Origin: Clostridia bacterium
GTDB lineage: Bacteria; Bacillota; Clostridia; Christensenellales; Aristaeellaceae
Direction of reading: 5' to 3'
Length of the DNA: 64,000 nucleotides
Assembly (NCBI GenBank): GCA_017936375.1
Contig: JAGBFR010000039.1
Span: 1 to 64,000 of the forward strand
Positions 52,553 through 61,745 of this stretch are shown here, piece after piece; position 1 is the stretch's first letter, and every line of letters begins with the position of its first letter. The notes beneath the pieces were generated by a model. It saw only the letters and a list, made by a program, of their open reading frames with translations. It was not told the origin of the DNA and made no database searches. The translations under genes were made by a program, and so were the position numbers.

Positions 52553-53251
52553 TTACTTCTTCTGGCCGTAATAGGCGTTCGGGCCGTGCTTGCGCATATA
52601 GTGCTTGTCGACGATGTGCTTGGGCGCGGGATCGGCGGCGGGCTTCACGATGCGGGTGTAGCACGCCATCTTGGCGACCTCCTCGAGCACGACGGCGTTG
52701 TAGACCGCCTGCGCCGGGCTCTTGCCCCAGGTGAAGGGGCCGTGGCTGTGGCAGATGACGGCGGGCACGGCGACCGGGTCGAGATTGCGCTTGGTGAATT
52801 CCTCGATGATGACCTTGCCGGTGTTCTTCTCGTAGTCCTCGTCGAGCTCCTCCTGCGTCAGATGGCGCGCGCAGGGCACCGGACCGTAGATGTAGTCCGC
52901 GTGCGTCGTGCCGTAGCAGGGGATATCCTCGCCGGCCTGCGCCCAGCCCACGGCGTAGGGGCTGTGAGTGTGCACGATGCCGCCCAGCTGCGGGAAGGCC
53001 TTGTACAGTTCCAGATGGGTCTTGGTGTCGGAGGAGGGGTTGAGCTTGCCCTCGACGATGTTGCCGTCAAGGTCGAGCACGACCAGATCCTCGGGCGTCA
53101 GCTCGTCGTATTCCACGCCGGAGGGCTTGATGACGACGAGGCCGGTCTCGCGGTCGATGCCGGAGACATTGCCCCAGGTGTAGGTGACCAGCCCGCGGCG
53201 GGGCAGCTCCATATTGGCCTCATAGACGGCGTTCTTGAGATTCTCTAACAT
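52553..53251 (-). CDS. araD: L-ribulose-5-phosphate 4-epimerase
   Basis: A 232-residue class II aldolase-like enzyme that converts L-ribulose 5-phosphate to D-xylulose 5-phosphate. The N terminus [20 protein letters not shown], the [20 protein letters not shown] loop, and the zinc-binding [12 protein letters not shown] and HGPFTWG motifs match AraD. Length is the family norm. ATG at 53251 lies seven bases after GAGG; a longer frame from 53329 runs through repeat sequence. It is the last gene of araB-araA-araD and is separated from araA by a 132-bp repeat. Confidence 0.95.
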   Translation of the reverse strand: MLENLKNAVYEANMELPRRGLVTYTWGNVSGIDRETGLVVIKPSGVEYDELTPEDLVVLDLDGNIVEGKLNPSSDTKTHLELYKAFPQLGGIVHTHSPYAVGWAQAGEDIPCYGTTHADYIYGPVPCARHLTQEELDEDYEKNTGKVIIEEFTKRNLDPVAVPAVICHSHGPFTWGKSPAQAVYNAVVLEEVAKMACYTRIVKPAADPAPKHIVDKHYMRKHGPNAYYGQKK

Positions 53252-53291
53252 ATCATTACCTCGTTGGTTGGGGATGCCGCCTGCGTGCGGT

Positions 53292-53423
53292 GGAACCTCA
53301 CCCGCCCCTTTGGGGCACCCTCCCCTCACAGGGGAGGGCTTTTGGTTTTGCGCTCTCCGTAGCCCCCAAGCCTTCCCCTGTGAGGGGAAGGTGGATGCCC
53401 GAAGGGCAGACGGATGAGGTTCC
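53292..53423. repeat. family D repeat between araA and araD (132 bp)
   Basis: Ends GGAACCTCACCCG and CGGATGAGGTTCC are near-perfect inverted repeats. Inside are CCCTCCCCTCACAGGGGAGGG and CCTTCCCCTGTGAGGGGAAGG hairpins and a TGCCCGAAGGGCA stem. It sits within the ara operon. Confidence 0.85.
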
Positions 53424-53498
53424 CCGGCCGCAGCCGGAGGATCCCTGTTGAGTGTTCTGTTTAAGCGGCGGGGTTACGGCATCTTCGATGCAGCCCAG

Positions 53499-53535
53499 CA
53501 GGCCCCACCCCGCCCGCCCAAGCGGCTTCTGCGCC
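53499..53535 (-). repeat. intergenic repeat, family C copy 3 (inverted)
   Basis: Read on the minus strand, GGCGCAGAAGCCGCTTGGGC then GGGCGGGGTGGGGCCTG is almost identical to 47753-47789. As with copy 1 it lies directly 3' of a coding sequence, 15 bases after the araA stop. Confidence 0.78.
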
Positions 53536-53550
53536 CTCACGGCGCAGGGC

Positions 53551-55029
53551 TTACTTCAGCTTCCACGCCAGATCGGCGAGGAAGAGATCCTTCTCGAGGC
53601 TCTCGACGGTGGTGTCCTTGTTGATGTGCACGAACTCGATGTCCATCATGCGGGCCCAGTCGCGCATCTGCTCAGCGGTCACGTCGTAGGAGAGCACGGT
53701 GTGATGCGCGCCGCCGGCGGTGATCCAGCATTCCACGCCCGTGGTCAGGTCCGGCGCAGCCTCCCACATGACGCGGGCGACCGGCAGGTTGGGCATCTCC
53801 ATGATGGGCTTGACGGCCTTGATGTCCTGGCAGATCAGGCGCAGGCGGCCGCCTATGTCGATCAGGCTGACGACGATGGCGTCGCCCTCGCGGCCCTCGA
53901 AGACCAGACGGGCGGGATCCTTTTCATTCATGCCGATGCCGAGGTGATGGGTCTCGATGCGCGGCTTATCCGCGGCGAGGGAGGGGCAGACCTCGAGCAT
54001 GTGCGCGCCGAGGGACAGCTTGCAGCCCTCGACGAGGTGATAGGTGTAGTCCTCCATGAAGCTGGTGCCGCCGGTCATGCCCTCGCTCATGGCCTTCATG
54101 ATGGCGGTCATCGCGGAGACCTTCCAGTCGCCCTCGCCGCCGTAGCCGTAGCCCTGCGCCATCAGGTGCTGGCTCGCCAGACCCGGCAGCTGCTCCATGC
54201 CGTAGAGATCCTGGAAGGTGTTGGCGAAGGCCATGCAGCCCTGCTCGTCGAGCATCTTCTTCATTGCGATCTCCTCGCGCGCCTGATAGCGGATGGCGGC
54301 GATGTTGTCGGTCGCGACGTCGTACTCGGCGGTGTACTCGGCCATCAGCGCGTCGATCTCCTCTTCCGTCACGGCGTTCATCACCTTGACCAGATCGCCG
54401 ACCGCCCAGGTATTGACCTGCCAGCCCAGCTTGGCCTGCACCTCGACCTTGTCGCCCTCGGTGACGGCGACCTCGCGCATGTTGTCGCCAAAGCGCATGA
54501 CCTTGAGGTCGCGGCTGAAGGCGACGCCCACGGCGGTGCGCATCCAGGAGCCGAGGCGCTTCTGCACGGACTCGTCCTTCCAGTATCCGGCGATGATCTT
54601 GCGCGGCATGCGCAGGCGCGCGGCGATGAAGCCGTGCTCGCGGTCGCCGTGCGCGGCCTGGTTGAGGTTCATGAAGTCCATGTCGATCTCTTCATTCGGG
54701 ATCTCCAGGTTGTACTGCGTGGCCAGATGGCAATACGGCTTCTGCAGATTGACAAAGCCGTTGATCCACATCTTGGACGGGCTGAAGGTGTGGCACCAGG
54801 TGATGATGCCGGCGCACTTCTTGTCATAATTGGCCTCGGCGACGATGTCGCGGATCTGCGCGTTGCTCATCGCGGTGACCTTGTAGACCAGCTTGCAGGG
54901 GAGGTTGCCGGAGGCGTTGAGGGCCTCGGCCATCTCGGCGGCGCGCTTTGCGACGGTGTCCAGCACCTCCTGTCCGTACAGGTCCTGACTGCCGACGACA
55001 AACCAGAATTCATACTGTTTCATGCTCAT
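53551..55029 (-). CDS. araA: L-arabinose isomerase
   Basis: A 492-residue enzyme that converts L-arabinose to L-ribulose with Mn2+. The N terminus MSMKQYEFWFVVGSQDLYGQ is the family signature. GIITWCHTFSPSKMWI, the GYGYGGEGDWKVSAM stretch, and the late ITAGGAHHTVLSYDV with its histidine pair supply the metal and substrate site. Length is normal. The ATG at 55029 is eight bases after AAAGGAG. It lies 58 bases after araB. Confidence 0.97.
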   Translation of the reverse strand: MSMKQYEFWFVVGSQDLYGQEVLDTVAKRAAEMAEALNASGNLPCKLVYKVTAMSNAQIRDIVAEANYDKKCAGIITWCHTFSPSKMWINGFVNLQKPYCHLATQYNLEIPNEEIDMDFMNLNQAAHGDREHGFIAARLRMPRKIIAGYWKDESVQKRLGSWMRTAVGVAFSRDLKVMRFGDNMREVAVTEGDKVEVQAKLGWQVNTWAVGDLVKVMNAVTEEEIDALMAEYTAEYDVATDNIAAIRYQAREEIAMKKMLDEQGCMAFANTFQDLYGMEQLPGLASQHLMAQGYGYGGEGDWKVSAMTAIMKAMSEGMTGGTSFMEDYTYHLVEGCKLSLGAHMLEVCPSLAADKPRIETHHLGIGMNEKDPARLVFEGREGDAIVVSLIDIGGRLRLICQDIKAVKPIMEMPNLPVARVMWEAAPDLTTGVECWITAGGAHHTVLSYDVTAEQMRDWARMMDIEFVHINKDTTVESLEKDLFLADLAWKLK

Positions 55030-55087
55030 ACAGGTATCTCCTTTCGTCATTGAAGGAAGGCGGGAAAAAATGCATTGAATGGATGGA

Positions 55088-56671
55088 TTATTTGAGGGAC
55101 TCGACGGCGGCCTTCTCGGCGGCCAGCGCGGCCTCAAAGCGCGCGGTGTAGCGGGCGATGCCCTCGGCGTCCTTCGCGTCCGGGGCGAGGGTGCTGCTCT
55201 TGGCGGAGGCGAAGACCTTGTCGCTGAGGTAGGCTTCCAGCGTCTGGCCTTCGGCCTTGTTCGCGCGGTAGGCAGCCAGCAGCGCCATGCCCCACGGTCC
55301 GCCCTCGCCGGCGGTCTCCATGACGGAGATCGGGGTGTTGAGGGAGTCGGCGAGCATCTTCTGCCCGGCGACCGGGGTCTTGAAGTAGCCGCCGTGGCCG
55401 AGCAGGGAGTCGATCTGCACGTTCTCCTCGGCGAGGATGTTCATGCCCAGCTTCAGGCTGCTCATCGCGCCGGCGACGATGCTGCGGGAGAAGTTGGCGA
55501 AGGTGAGCGCCGCGTCCGGGGTGCGGACCATCATCGGACGGCCCTCGTCGAGGCCGACGACCGGCTCGCCGGAGAAGAGCGGCACGTTGACGACGCCGCC
55601 GCAGTCGGATTCGCCCTTGAGGGCGGAGGTGAAGATCGCGGTGTAGATATCGCCCATGGAGACGGTCAGGCCCGTCGCCTCGGCAAAGCCCTTGAGCATG
55701 CCGGCCCAGGCGTTGATGTCGCTGGTGCAGTTGTTGCAGTGGACCATGGCGACGGCACTGCCGGTCGGCGTGGTGACCATGTCGATCTCAGGGTAGACCT
55801 TCGACAGCGGCTTCTCTAGCACGACCATGGCGAAGACAGAGGTGCCGGCGGAGACGTTGCCCGTGCGCTTGGCGACGGCGTTGGTCGCGGCCATGCCCGT
55901 GCCCGCGTCGCCCTCCGGCGGGGCGACAAGCGCGCCGGCCTGAAGGGATCCGGTCGGGTCGAGGAGCTTTGCGCCCTCTTCGGTCAGCACGCCGGCGTCT
56001 TCGCCCGCGCTGAGCACGGTGGGCAGGATGTCCAGCAGCTTCCAGCCGTAGCCCCTGTCTTCGATCGCCCTGTCAAACTCGGCGACCATCTTCGCATCAT
56101 AATCGCAGGTCTCGCTGTCGATGGGGAACATGCCGGAGGCCTCGCCCACGCCCATGACATGCCTGCCGGTCAGCTTGTAGTGGATATGGCCGGCGAGGGT
56201 GGTCAGGTGGGCGATCTGCGGGAGATGGGACTCGCCGTTGAGGATCGCCTGATACAGGTGCGCGATGCTCCAGCGCTGCGGGATATTGAAATTGAAGCGC
56301 GCGGTCAGGTCCTCGACGGCCTGCGCGGTCATGGTGTTGCGCCAGGTGCGGAATTCGCAGAGCTGATTGCCGTCCTTGTCAAAGGGGAGGTAGCCGTGCA
56401 TCATCGCGGAGACGCCCAGCGCGGCGAGGCGGGTCAGCTTCGCGCCGTACTTCGCCTCGACGTCCCTGCACAGGTTGGCATACGCGTCCTGAATGCCCGC
56501 CCACGCGTCCTCGAGGTGATAGGTCCACACGCCGTTCTCGAGGCGGTTTTCCCAGGTGTGATCGCCGGAGGCGATGGGGGCGTGGTCTTCGCCGATGAGG
56601 ACGGCCTTGATGCGGGTGGAGCCAAGCTCAATGCCCAGCACCGCGCGTCCGGATTCAATAAAATTCTTCAT
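55088..56671 (-). CDS. FGGY carbohydrate kinase, ribulokinase-like
   Basis: A 527-residue sugar kinase. The N-terminal actin-fold ATPase starts AVLGIELGSTRIKAVLI, and the C-terminal domain has FANFSRSIVAGAMSSLKLGMNIL and GHGGYFKTPVAGQKMLADSL. It belongs to a Clostridial FGGY group rather than the classical E. coli AraB type. Its place first in an operon with araA and araD makes phosphorylation of L-ribulose the most likely role. The gene follows a strong promoter with a palindromic operator. Confidence 0.85.
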   Translation of the reverse strand: MKNFIESGRAVLGIELGSTRIKAVLIGEDHAPIASGDHTWENRLENGVWTYHLEDAWAGIQDAYANLCRDVEAKYGAKLTRLAALGVSAMMHGYLPFDKDGNQLCEFRTWRNTMTAQAVEDLTARFNFNIPQRWSIAHLYQAILNGESHLPQIAHLTTLAGHIHYKLTGRHVMGVGEASGMFPIDSETCDYDAKMVAEFDRAIEDRGYGWKLLDILPTVLSAGEDAGVLTEEGAKLLDPTGSLQAGALVAPPEGDAGTGMAATNAVAKRTGNVSAGTSVFAMVVLEKPLSKVYPEIDMVTTPTGSAVAMVHCNNCTSDINAWAGMLKGFAEATGLTVSMGDIYTAIFTSALKGESDCGGVVNVPLFSGEPVVGLDEGRPMMVRTPDAALTFANFSRSIVAGAMSSLKLGMNILAEENVQIDSLLGHGGYFKTPVAGQKMLADSLNTPISVMETAGEGGPWGMALLAAYRANKAEGQTLEAYLSDKVFASAKSSTLAPDAKDAEGIARYTARFEAALAAEKAAVESLK

Positions 56672-56753
56672 GGCAGATGTCTCCTGTCGTCTGTCGCGGA
56701 GGGCCGACCTGCGGCTGTCTCCGGTGGAATGATCGGCTGCGTCTGCACAGCAA

Positions 56754-56769
56754 ACATGAACGTTAATGT
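56754..56769. promoter_or_regulatory. candidate LacI-type operator in the ara leader
   Basis: ACATGAACGTTAATGT is a nearly perfect 16-bp palindrome centred on CG, the form used by LacI/GalR-family regulators. It lies about 30 bases inside the predicted araB leader. Confidence 0.4.
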
Positions 56770-56801
56770 GCCAGACAATGGTCGAATTGGGCGATGGCCC
56801 T

Positions 56802-56838
56802 TTGTATAAATTTTACAACAAAACGGCTGTCGTGTAAA
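56802..56838 (-). promoter_or_regulatory. araBAD promoter with palindromic operator
   Basis: On the minus strand, TTTACA (56838-56833) and TAAAAT (56815-56810) are spaced 17 bases apart. A palindrome TTGTA-N7-TACAA (56802-56818) covers the -10, so a repressor bound there would block the promoter. The half-sites resemble those of AraR (TTGTAC), but the spacing is five bases longer, so the regulator is uncertain. Confidence 0.65.
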
Positions 56839-56927
56839 CACCTGATTTCGATTTTCCATCGGAAAACGGGGGCCTTGGCGCAGACGGCGCGGCGGGATGA
56901 GCGGGGCGGGAGATGCGCAGGCGGGGA

Positions 56928-56957
56928 TTGCCCAGGCGCGCCATGCTGTGGTATAAT
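56928..56957 (+). promoter_or_regulatory. promoter of the transglutaminase-like gene
   Basis: TTGCCC (56928-56933) and an extended -10 TGG-TATAAT (56952-56957) are 18 bases apart. It is divergent from the ara promoter. Confidence 0.75.
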
Positions 56958-57004
56958 GCTACCTATTATTATGGTCATAAGGTCTGACCGCCGGAGGTGC
57001 TGCT

Positions 57005-58378
57005 ATGAATATCGAAATGTGTGTCAATACCCTCGACATGCCGCTGCCGGAGGATATCCTCAAGCGCAAGTGGGCCGGTGATCTGGATGGAGCGATCCGC
57101 GCGATCGACATGCGCCTTAAGGGCGATCTGCCGCAGCTGCTGCGCGCGCGCCTTGAGTGCGAGCGCGAGCGCATCCGCCGCCTGCCGACCCAGTACCCGT
57201 GGAACAGGGCGCAGGCCATCGCCAAGCTGCAGGAGCTCGTCCCCGGCGTGCCGGAGGAGAAGTTTGACGAATTGGAGCTGGCGGGCTTCGTCGATTTCAT
57301 CTATGTGAATGGCGAGAAGCGCTACTTTGTCCGCTTCCACAGGAGCCTCGTCAAGTCCGGCGCGCTGCGCGACTATGTGAAGCCGCAGAGCAATTACGCC
57401 AATGACTGGCTCGATCCCATGATCGCCGAGGCGAGGGAGACGGGCGAGGTCGCCCGCCGCATCACGCTGGAGACGGGCGTGTGCGTGGACGACGAGGATT
57501 TTGTCCCCGGGAAGTATCTGGCGCATCTGCCCTTCCCGGCGGAGACGGCGCAGCAGAGCGATATCGTGCTGCTGGAGGGCGATCCCGACGGCATCAACCC
57601 GCCCGACGCGCCGGCGCGCTGCGCATGGTGGGAGAGGGAGCTTGAGGAAAACCATGAGTTCACCCTGCGCTACAGCTATACGAGCCGCATCCGCTATGCC
57701 GACCCGATGAACAGCCCCGCGCCCGCCTCGCCGCTGTATCCATGCGAGCCGGCCCCCTGCGCGGAGGACCTCTGCGAGAGCGGCGCGTACATCCGCTTCA
57801 CGCCGTATCTGCGCGCGCTGGCGCAGGAGATCACCGCCGGGGAGACTACCCTCCTTGGCAAGGCGCATAAGATCTACCAGTTCGTCACCACGAAGATCAC
57901 CTACACCTTCATGCGCGACTACTTCCAGTTTGACAACCACGGCGAGTACTGCGCGGTCAATCTCAAGGGCGACTGCGGCCTGCAGACGCTGACCTTCATC
58001 GTCCTGTGCCGCATTGCGGGCGTGCCGGCGAGGTGGCAGAGCGGCCTTACGGTTGAGCCGGATTATGTCGGCGGGCACGACTGGGCGCAGTTCTATGCGG
58101 ACGGCTGGGGCTGGCTGTTTGCCGATCTGTCCTACGGCGGCAGCGCCTACCGCGCCGGCAATGAGACGCGCCACGCCTTCTACTTCGGCAATCTCGATCC
58201 CGCGCGCATGGCGGCCAACAGGCGCTATCAGGCGGAGATTGAGCCTAAGAAGCAGCAGCTGCGCGTGGATCCCTTTGACAATCAGGGCGGCGAAATGGAG
58301 CGCGAGGGGGCGCAGCTGCCCTACACCATGCGCCAGCTTGGCGGCCGGAGCAGCATGATCGCCTGCGAGCGCGTATGA
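57005..58378 (+). CDS. transglutaminase-like domain protein
   Basis: A 457-residue cytoplasmic protein. The C-terminal half has a papain-like transglutaminase core: the catalytic Cys in LKGDCGLQTLTFIVLCRIAGVPARWQ, His in GGHDWAQFYADGWGW, and Asp in FADLSYGG. The N-terminal half (residues 1-280) is not recognised. Such proteins usually act as peptidases or peptide-modifying enzymes; no signal peptide is seen. It starts at 57005, 48 bases after a good promoter, is divergent from araB, and is followed by 258 bases of non-coding DNA with a lone TTGACA at 58472 but no clear -10. Confidence 0.85.
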   Translation: MNIEMCVNTLDMPLPEDILKRKWAGDLDGAIRAIDMRLKGDLPQLLRARLECERERIRRLPTQYPWNRAQAIAKLQELVPGVPEEKFDELELAGFVDFIYVNGEKRYFVRFHRSLVKSGALRDYVKPQSNYANDWLDPMIAEARETGEVARRITLETGVCVDDEDFVPGKYLAHLPFPAETAQQSDIVLLEGDPDGINPPDAPARCAWWERELEENHEFTLRYSYTSRIRYADPMNSPAPASPLYPCEPAPCAEDLCESGAYIRFTPYLRALAQEITAGETTLLGKAHKIYQFVTTKITYTFMRDYFQFDNHGEYCAVNLKGDCGLQTLTFIVLCRIAGVPARWQSGLTVEPDYVGGHDWAQFYADGWGWLFADLSYGGSAYRAGNETRHAFYFGNLDPARMAANRRYQAEIEPKKQQLRVDPFDNQGGEMEREGAQLPYTMRQLGGRSSMIACERV

Positions 58379-58636
58379 TTCTGGCGGAAAGCGCGCTGAT
58401 TTGACTGAATGACAGCGCGAAATCGCGGCAGACGGACGTCTGTATGCCGGTTTCGGATGAAAACTGCATGATTGACAATCTGTTTATTCATTTAACAGTT
58501 GTCGGGGAATATATGGGGGAATGTTTTGTATTTTTTCCAAAACACGCCCATATTGATTGCAATGAATTCCAAAGTGTGATATCTTGTCAGCATTACCTGT
58601 TATCACAGGGTAGATTAGAACAAGGGGGACTTGATT

Positions 58637-60496
58637 ATGAAGAGAATCCTTGCCCTCGCGCTGAGCCTGATGCTGGTTATGAGCATGTTTGCCATGCCCG
58701 CGTCCGCGGAAGAGGCTGCCTACCGCACGCTGTATTCCGGCGAGATCACCTCTCTGAATTATCTGACCACTGCCACCACCAATGAGTTTGCCGTTGCCGC
58801 CAACGTGATCGACACGCTGGTCGAGTATGACAAGTACGGCCAGGTTCAGCCGTCTCTGGCTGAGAGCTGGGAGTACGACGAGGCGACCCTGACCTACACC
58901 TTCAAGATCCGCGAAGGCGCGAAGTGGGTGAAGGCCGACGGCACCGTCTATGCCGACGTGACGGCGAATGACTTCGTGACCGCCGCCAAGTACGTGCTGG
59001 ATGCGCAGAACGCCTCCTCCACCGCCAACATCTTCTACTCCGTCATCGCCGGCGCCGAGGCTTACTATCTTGGCACCAGCACCCCGGAGGAGGGCCAGGA
59101 GCCCTACCCGGTGATGGACTTTGAGACCGTCGGCGTGAAGGCGCTGGACGACTACACCCTGCAGTACACGCTGGTTGAGCCGTGCCCGTACTTCCTGTCC
59201 ATGATCACCTACGTCTGCTTCATGCCGGTCAATGCGCAGTTCCTCGAGGAGAAGGGCGCGGACTTTGGCGTCGCCACCAGCAATGAGAACATTCTCTACA
59301 ACGGCGCCTATGTGCTCTCCACCTTCGAGCCGCAGCAGAAGCGCATCTACACCAAGAACGAGACCAACTGGGATGCGGACAATGTCCTGATCACCACGAT
59401 CGAGCAGACCTATAATAAGGAAGCCGGCACCATCTCTCCGGAGCTCTACAGCCGCGGCGAGATCGACTCCGCCTCCATCGACTCCACCATCGCCGCCGAG
59501 TGGCTGGCCGACCCGGAGAAGGCCGACCTCATCCACCCGGTCCGCCAGAGCGGCTTCTACACCTACTTCTACGCGTTCAACTTCGATCCGCAGTTCGACG
59601 CCGCGTATGAGCCGGAGAACTGGAAGCTCGCCGTCAACAACGAGAACTTCCGTCAGTCCATCTACGCCGGTCTTGACCGCGTGAAGGCGATGCTCATCAC
59701 CGAGCCGGACAATCCGGAGTCCATCATGTTCAACACCGTCACCCCGCCGGAGTTCGTCTCCATCAACGGCGTTGACTACACCGAGATGGGCGCCCTCGCC
59801 GCGATCACCGATCTGGGCGTGGACACCTTCAACGAGGAGAAGGCCCTTGCCTACAAGGCCGCCGCTGTCGAGGAGCTGACCGCCGCCGGCGCGACCTTCC
59901 CGGTCAAGATCCTGATGAGCTACAACCCGGGCACCTCCGGCTGGGATGAGGAGTGCGTCGTCGTCGAGCAGCAGCTCGAAGGCCTGCTGGGCACCGACTA
60001 CATCGACATCATCGTCGAAGCCGGCCCGTCCTCCGGCTTCCTCAAGGAGGTCCGCCGCTCCGGCAAGTATGCGCTGCTCAAGTGCAACTGGGGCCCGGAC
60101 TACGCCGACCCGAACACCTACACCGATCCCTTCTATGACGGCACCTACAACTGGCCGGAGAAGGCGACCGAGTATCTGGATGAGAACGGCGTCTCCGAGT
60201 ACTACAAGCTGGTCGACGCGGCCCGCGCGATCACCAATGATCTGACCGCCCGCTATGAGGCTTACACCGTCGCCGAGGCATTCCTCATCGAGAATGCGAT
60301 GATCATCCCGTTCGGCTACGGCAACGGCGGCTACACCGCCTCCCGCCTCAATCCGTTCGAGTCCCAGTTCGCGCCGTTCGGCATTTCCAACGAGCGCTAT
60401 AAGGGCCAGCCGCTGCTGGAGAAGCCGATGAATACCGACGAGTATTTCGAGGCTTATGACCTTTGGGAAGAGGAGCGCGCGGCTCTGGCCGAGTAA
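58637..60496 (+). CDS. peptide ABC transporter substrate-binding protein (OppA/DppA family)
   Basis: A 619-residue extracytoplasmic binding protein of family 5 (SBP_bac_5). After a signal peptide (MKRILALALSLMLVMSMFAMPASA), the family patterns ASWEY-type LAESWEYDEATLTYTFKIRE and VTANDFVTAAKYVLDAQN are present; the latter is the classic D-F-W-type segment. There is no lipobox cysteine: the signal ends ASAEEAAY. In Gram-positive bacteria such proteins are normally lipoproteins, so retention at the cell surface is unclear. ATG at 58637 is eight bases after AGGGGG. It is the first gene of the opp-like operon. Confidence 0.93.
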   Translation: MKRILALALSLMLVMSMFAMPASAEEAAYRTLYSGEITSLNYLTTATTNEFAVAANVIDTLVEYDKYGQVQPSLAESWEYDEATLTYTFKIREGAKWVKADGTVYADVTANDFVTAAKYVLDAQNASSTANIFYSVIAGAEAYYLGTSTPEEGQEPYPVMDFETVGVKALDDYTLQYTLVEPCPYFLSMITYVCFMPVNAQFLEEKGADFGVATSNENILYNGAYVLSTFEPQQKRIYTKNETNWDADNVLITTIEQTYNKEAGTISPELYSRGEIDSASIDSTIAAEWLADPEKADLIHPVRQSGFYTYFYAFNFDPQFDAAYEPENWKLAVNNENFRQSIYAGLDRVKAMLITEPDNPESIMFNTVTPPEFVSINGVDYTEMGALAAITDLGVDTFNEEKALAYKAAAVEELTAAGATFPVKILMSYNPGTSGWDEECVVVEQQLEGLLGTDYIDIIVEAGPSSGFLKEVRRSGKYALLKCNWGPDYADPNTYTDPFYDGTYNWPEKATEYLDENGVSEYYKLVDAARAITNDLTARYEAYTVAEAFLIENAMIIPFGYGNGGYTASRLNPFESQFAPFGISNERYKGQPLLEKPMNTDEYFEAYDLWEEERAALAE

Positions 60497-60523
60497 TCCA
60501 ATCCCCTGATTCAGGCGAATAAC

Positions 60524-60565
60524 GCCCGGGCGGTGCATCAGCGCCGCCCGGGCATCGCATGTTTT
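60524..60565 (+). other. stem-loop after the binding-protein gene
   Basis: A ten-bp GC stem GCCCGGGCGG / CCGCCCGGGC with a ten-base loop is followed at a distance by GTTTTT. Such hairpins between binding protein and permease genes commonly give partial termination or protect the highly expressed upstream message. Confidence 0.7.
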
Positions 60566-60600
60566 TATGCGAAGCATTTTCATCCGTTCCTCCGTGAAGG

Positions 60601-60665
60601 CGGAATGGATTTTTCTCCAGATTCGCTGCGTATGGGCCGCGCCGGTTGAAGAAAAATCCATTTCG
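60601..60665 (+). other. 16-bp inverted repeat upstream of the first permease gene
   Basis: CGGAATGGATTTTTCT (60601-60616) pairs with AGAAAAATCCATTTCG (60650-60665) with one wobble, across a 33-base loop. It lies 64 bases before the permease start. It could be an RNA hairpin controlling the permease genes or a remnant of a mobile repeat. Confidence 0.6.
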
Positions 60666-60728
60666 CGACATGGCGAAAAAGAGCAAGTCCCCAAGCGGGG
60701 AAGACCAACAGAAGGCAGTGATTGTAGA

Positions 60729-61745
60729 ATGATGAATTATATCGCCGGCCGCCGCATGGCCTCCATCCGGAAGCGCAGAGCGGGCAGGGGCTTTGACAAC
60801 AGCATGCTCAAGTATTGTGTCAAGCGTCTCGCGTCCTCGCTCATCACGCTGCTGATCATCATCACCGTGGTGTTCGTCCTCCTGCGCCAGATGCCGATCG
60901 AGGGCTATTTTGACAACTTTGAAAAGGCGGATCAGGCGACGATCAACGCCAAGCTCGAGCAGCTCGGCCTCAATGATCCGATCCCGGTGCAGCTGTTCAA
61001 TTTCCTCAAGAATCTGCTCAAGGGCGATCTGGGCATGTCCGCGCGCTACAGCGTCGGCGCGCCGATCAGCGAGATCATCATGAAGAAGGCCCCGGTCTCC
61101 ATCAAGCTGGGCGTCATGTCGATGGCGCTGGCGCTGCTGATGGGCATCCCGCTGGGCGCGGCGATGGCGCGGGGCAAGAGCGGCTTCTGGGATCGTTTCG
61201 GCACGGTCTTCATCGTCTTCATCAATGCTGTGCCCGCCGCCGTCTATCACATCTTCATCCAGATGTACGGCACCAGCTTCCTGGGCATCTCCATGCTCTA
61301 TGACGAGGCGAACGTCATCACATGGATCCTGCCCGTCTTCTCCATGGCGCTGGGCAATACGGCCTACTACGCCATGTGGCTGCGCCGCTACATGGTCGAC
61401 GAGATGAACAAGGACTATGTGCGCCTGGCGCGCGCCAAGGGCGTGGACAGCAGGAAGATCATGATGAAGCATGTCTTCCGCAACGCCTTCGTCCCGATGA
61501 TCCAGTACATCCCGACCTCGCTGCTCTATACCGTCTCCGGCTCCATTTACATCGAATCGCTCTATTCCATCCCGGGCATGGGCGGCCTGCTGGTGGACGT
61601 CATCGGACGCCAGGATAACCCGATGGTGCAGGCGATCGTCATCCTGTACAGCTGCATCGGCATCGTCGGCCTGCTGCTGGGCGACCTGCTGATGGGCTTG
61701 ATCGACCCGAGAATCAGCTTTGTCAAGAAGGAAGGTGCGCGCTGA
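60729..61745 (+). CDS. peptide ABC transporter permease (OppB/DppB family)
   Basis: A 338-residue membrane subunit with six helices. MLKYCVKRLASSLITLLIIITVVFVLLRQMP is the typical OppB start, here preceded by a 25-residue basic N terminus. The EAA loop contacting the ATPases is seen as DYVRLARAKGVDSRKIMMKHVFRNA. The start is uncertain: 60729 (MMNYIAGRR) is used, but 60804 (MLKYC) is possible and neither has an ideal ribosome binding site. The long frame extending to 60567 includes the intercistronic hairpin and is unlikely. It overlaps the next gene by one base (TGATG). Confidence 0.88.
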   Translation: MMNYIAGRRMASIRKRRAGRGFDNSMLKYCVKRLASSLITLLIIITVVFVLLRQMPIEGYFDNFEKADQATINAKLEQLGLNDPIPVQLFNFLKNLLKGDLGMSARYSVGAPISEIIMKKAPVSIKLGVMSMALALLMGIPLGAAMARGKSGFWDRFGTVFIVFINAVPAAVYHIFIQMYGTSFLGISMLYDEANVITWILPVFSMALGNTAYYAMWLRRYMVDEMNKDYVRLARAKGVDSRKIMMKHVFRNAFVPMIQYIPTSLLYTVSGSIYIESLYSIPGMGGLLVDVIGRQDNPMVQAIVILYSCIGIVGLLLGDLLMGLIDPRISFVKKEGAR

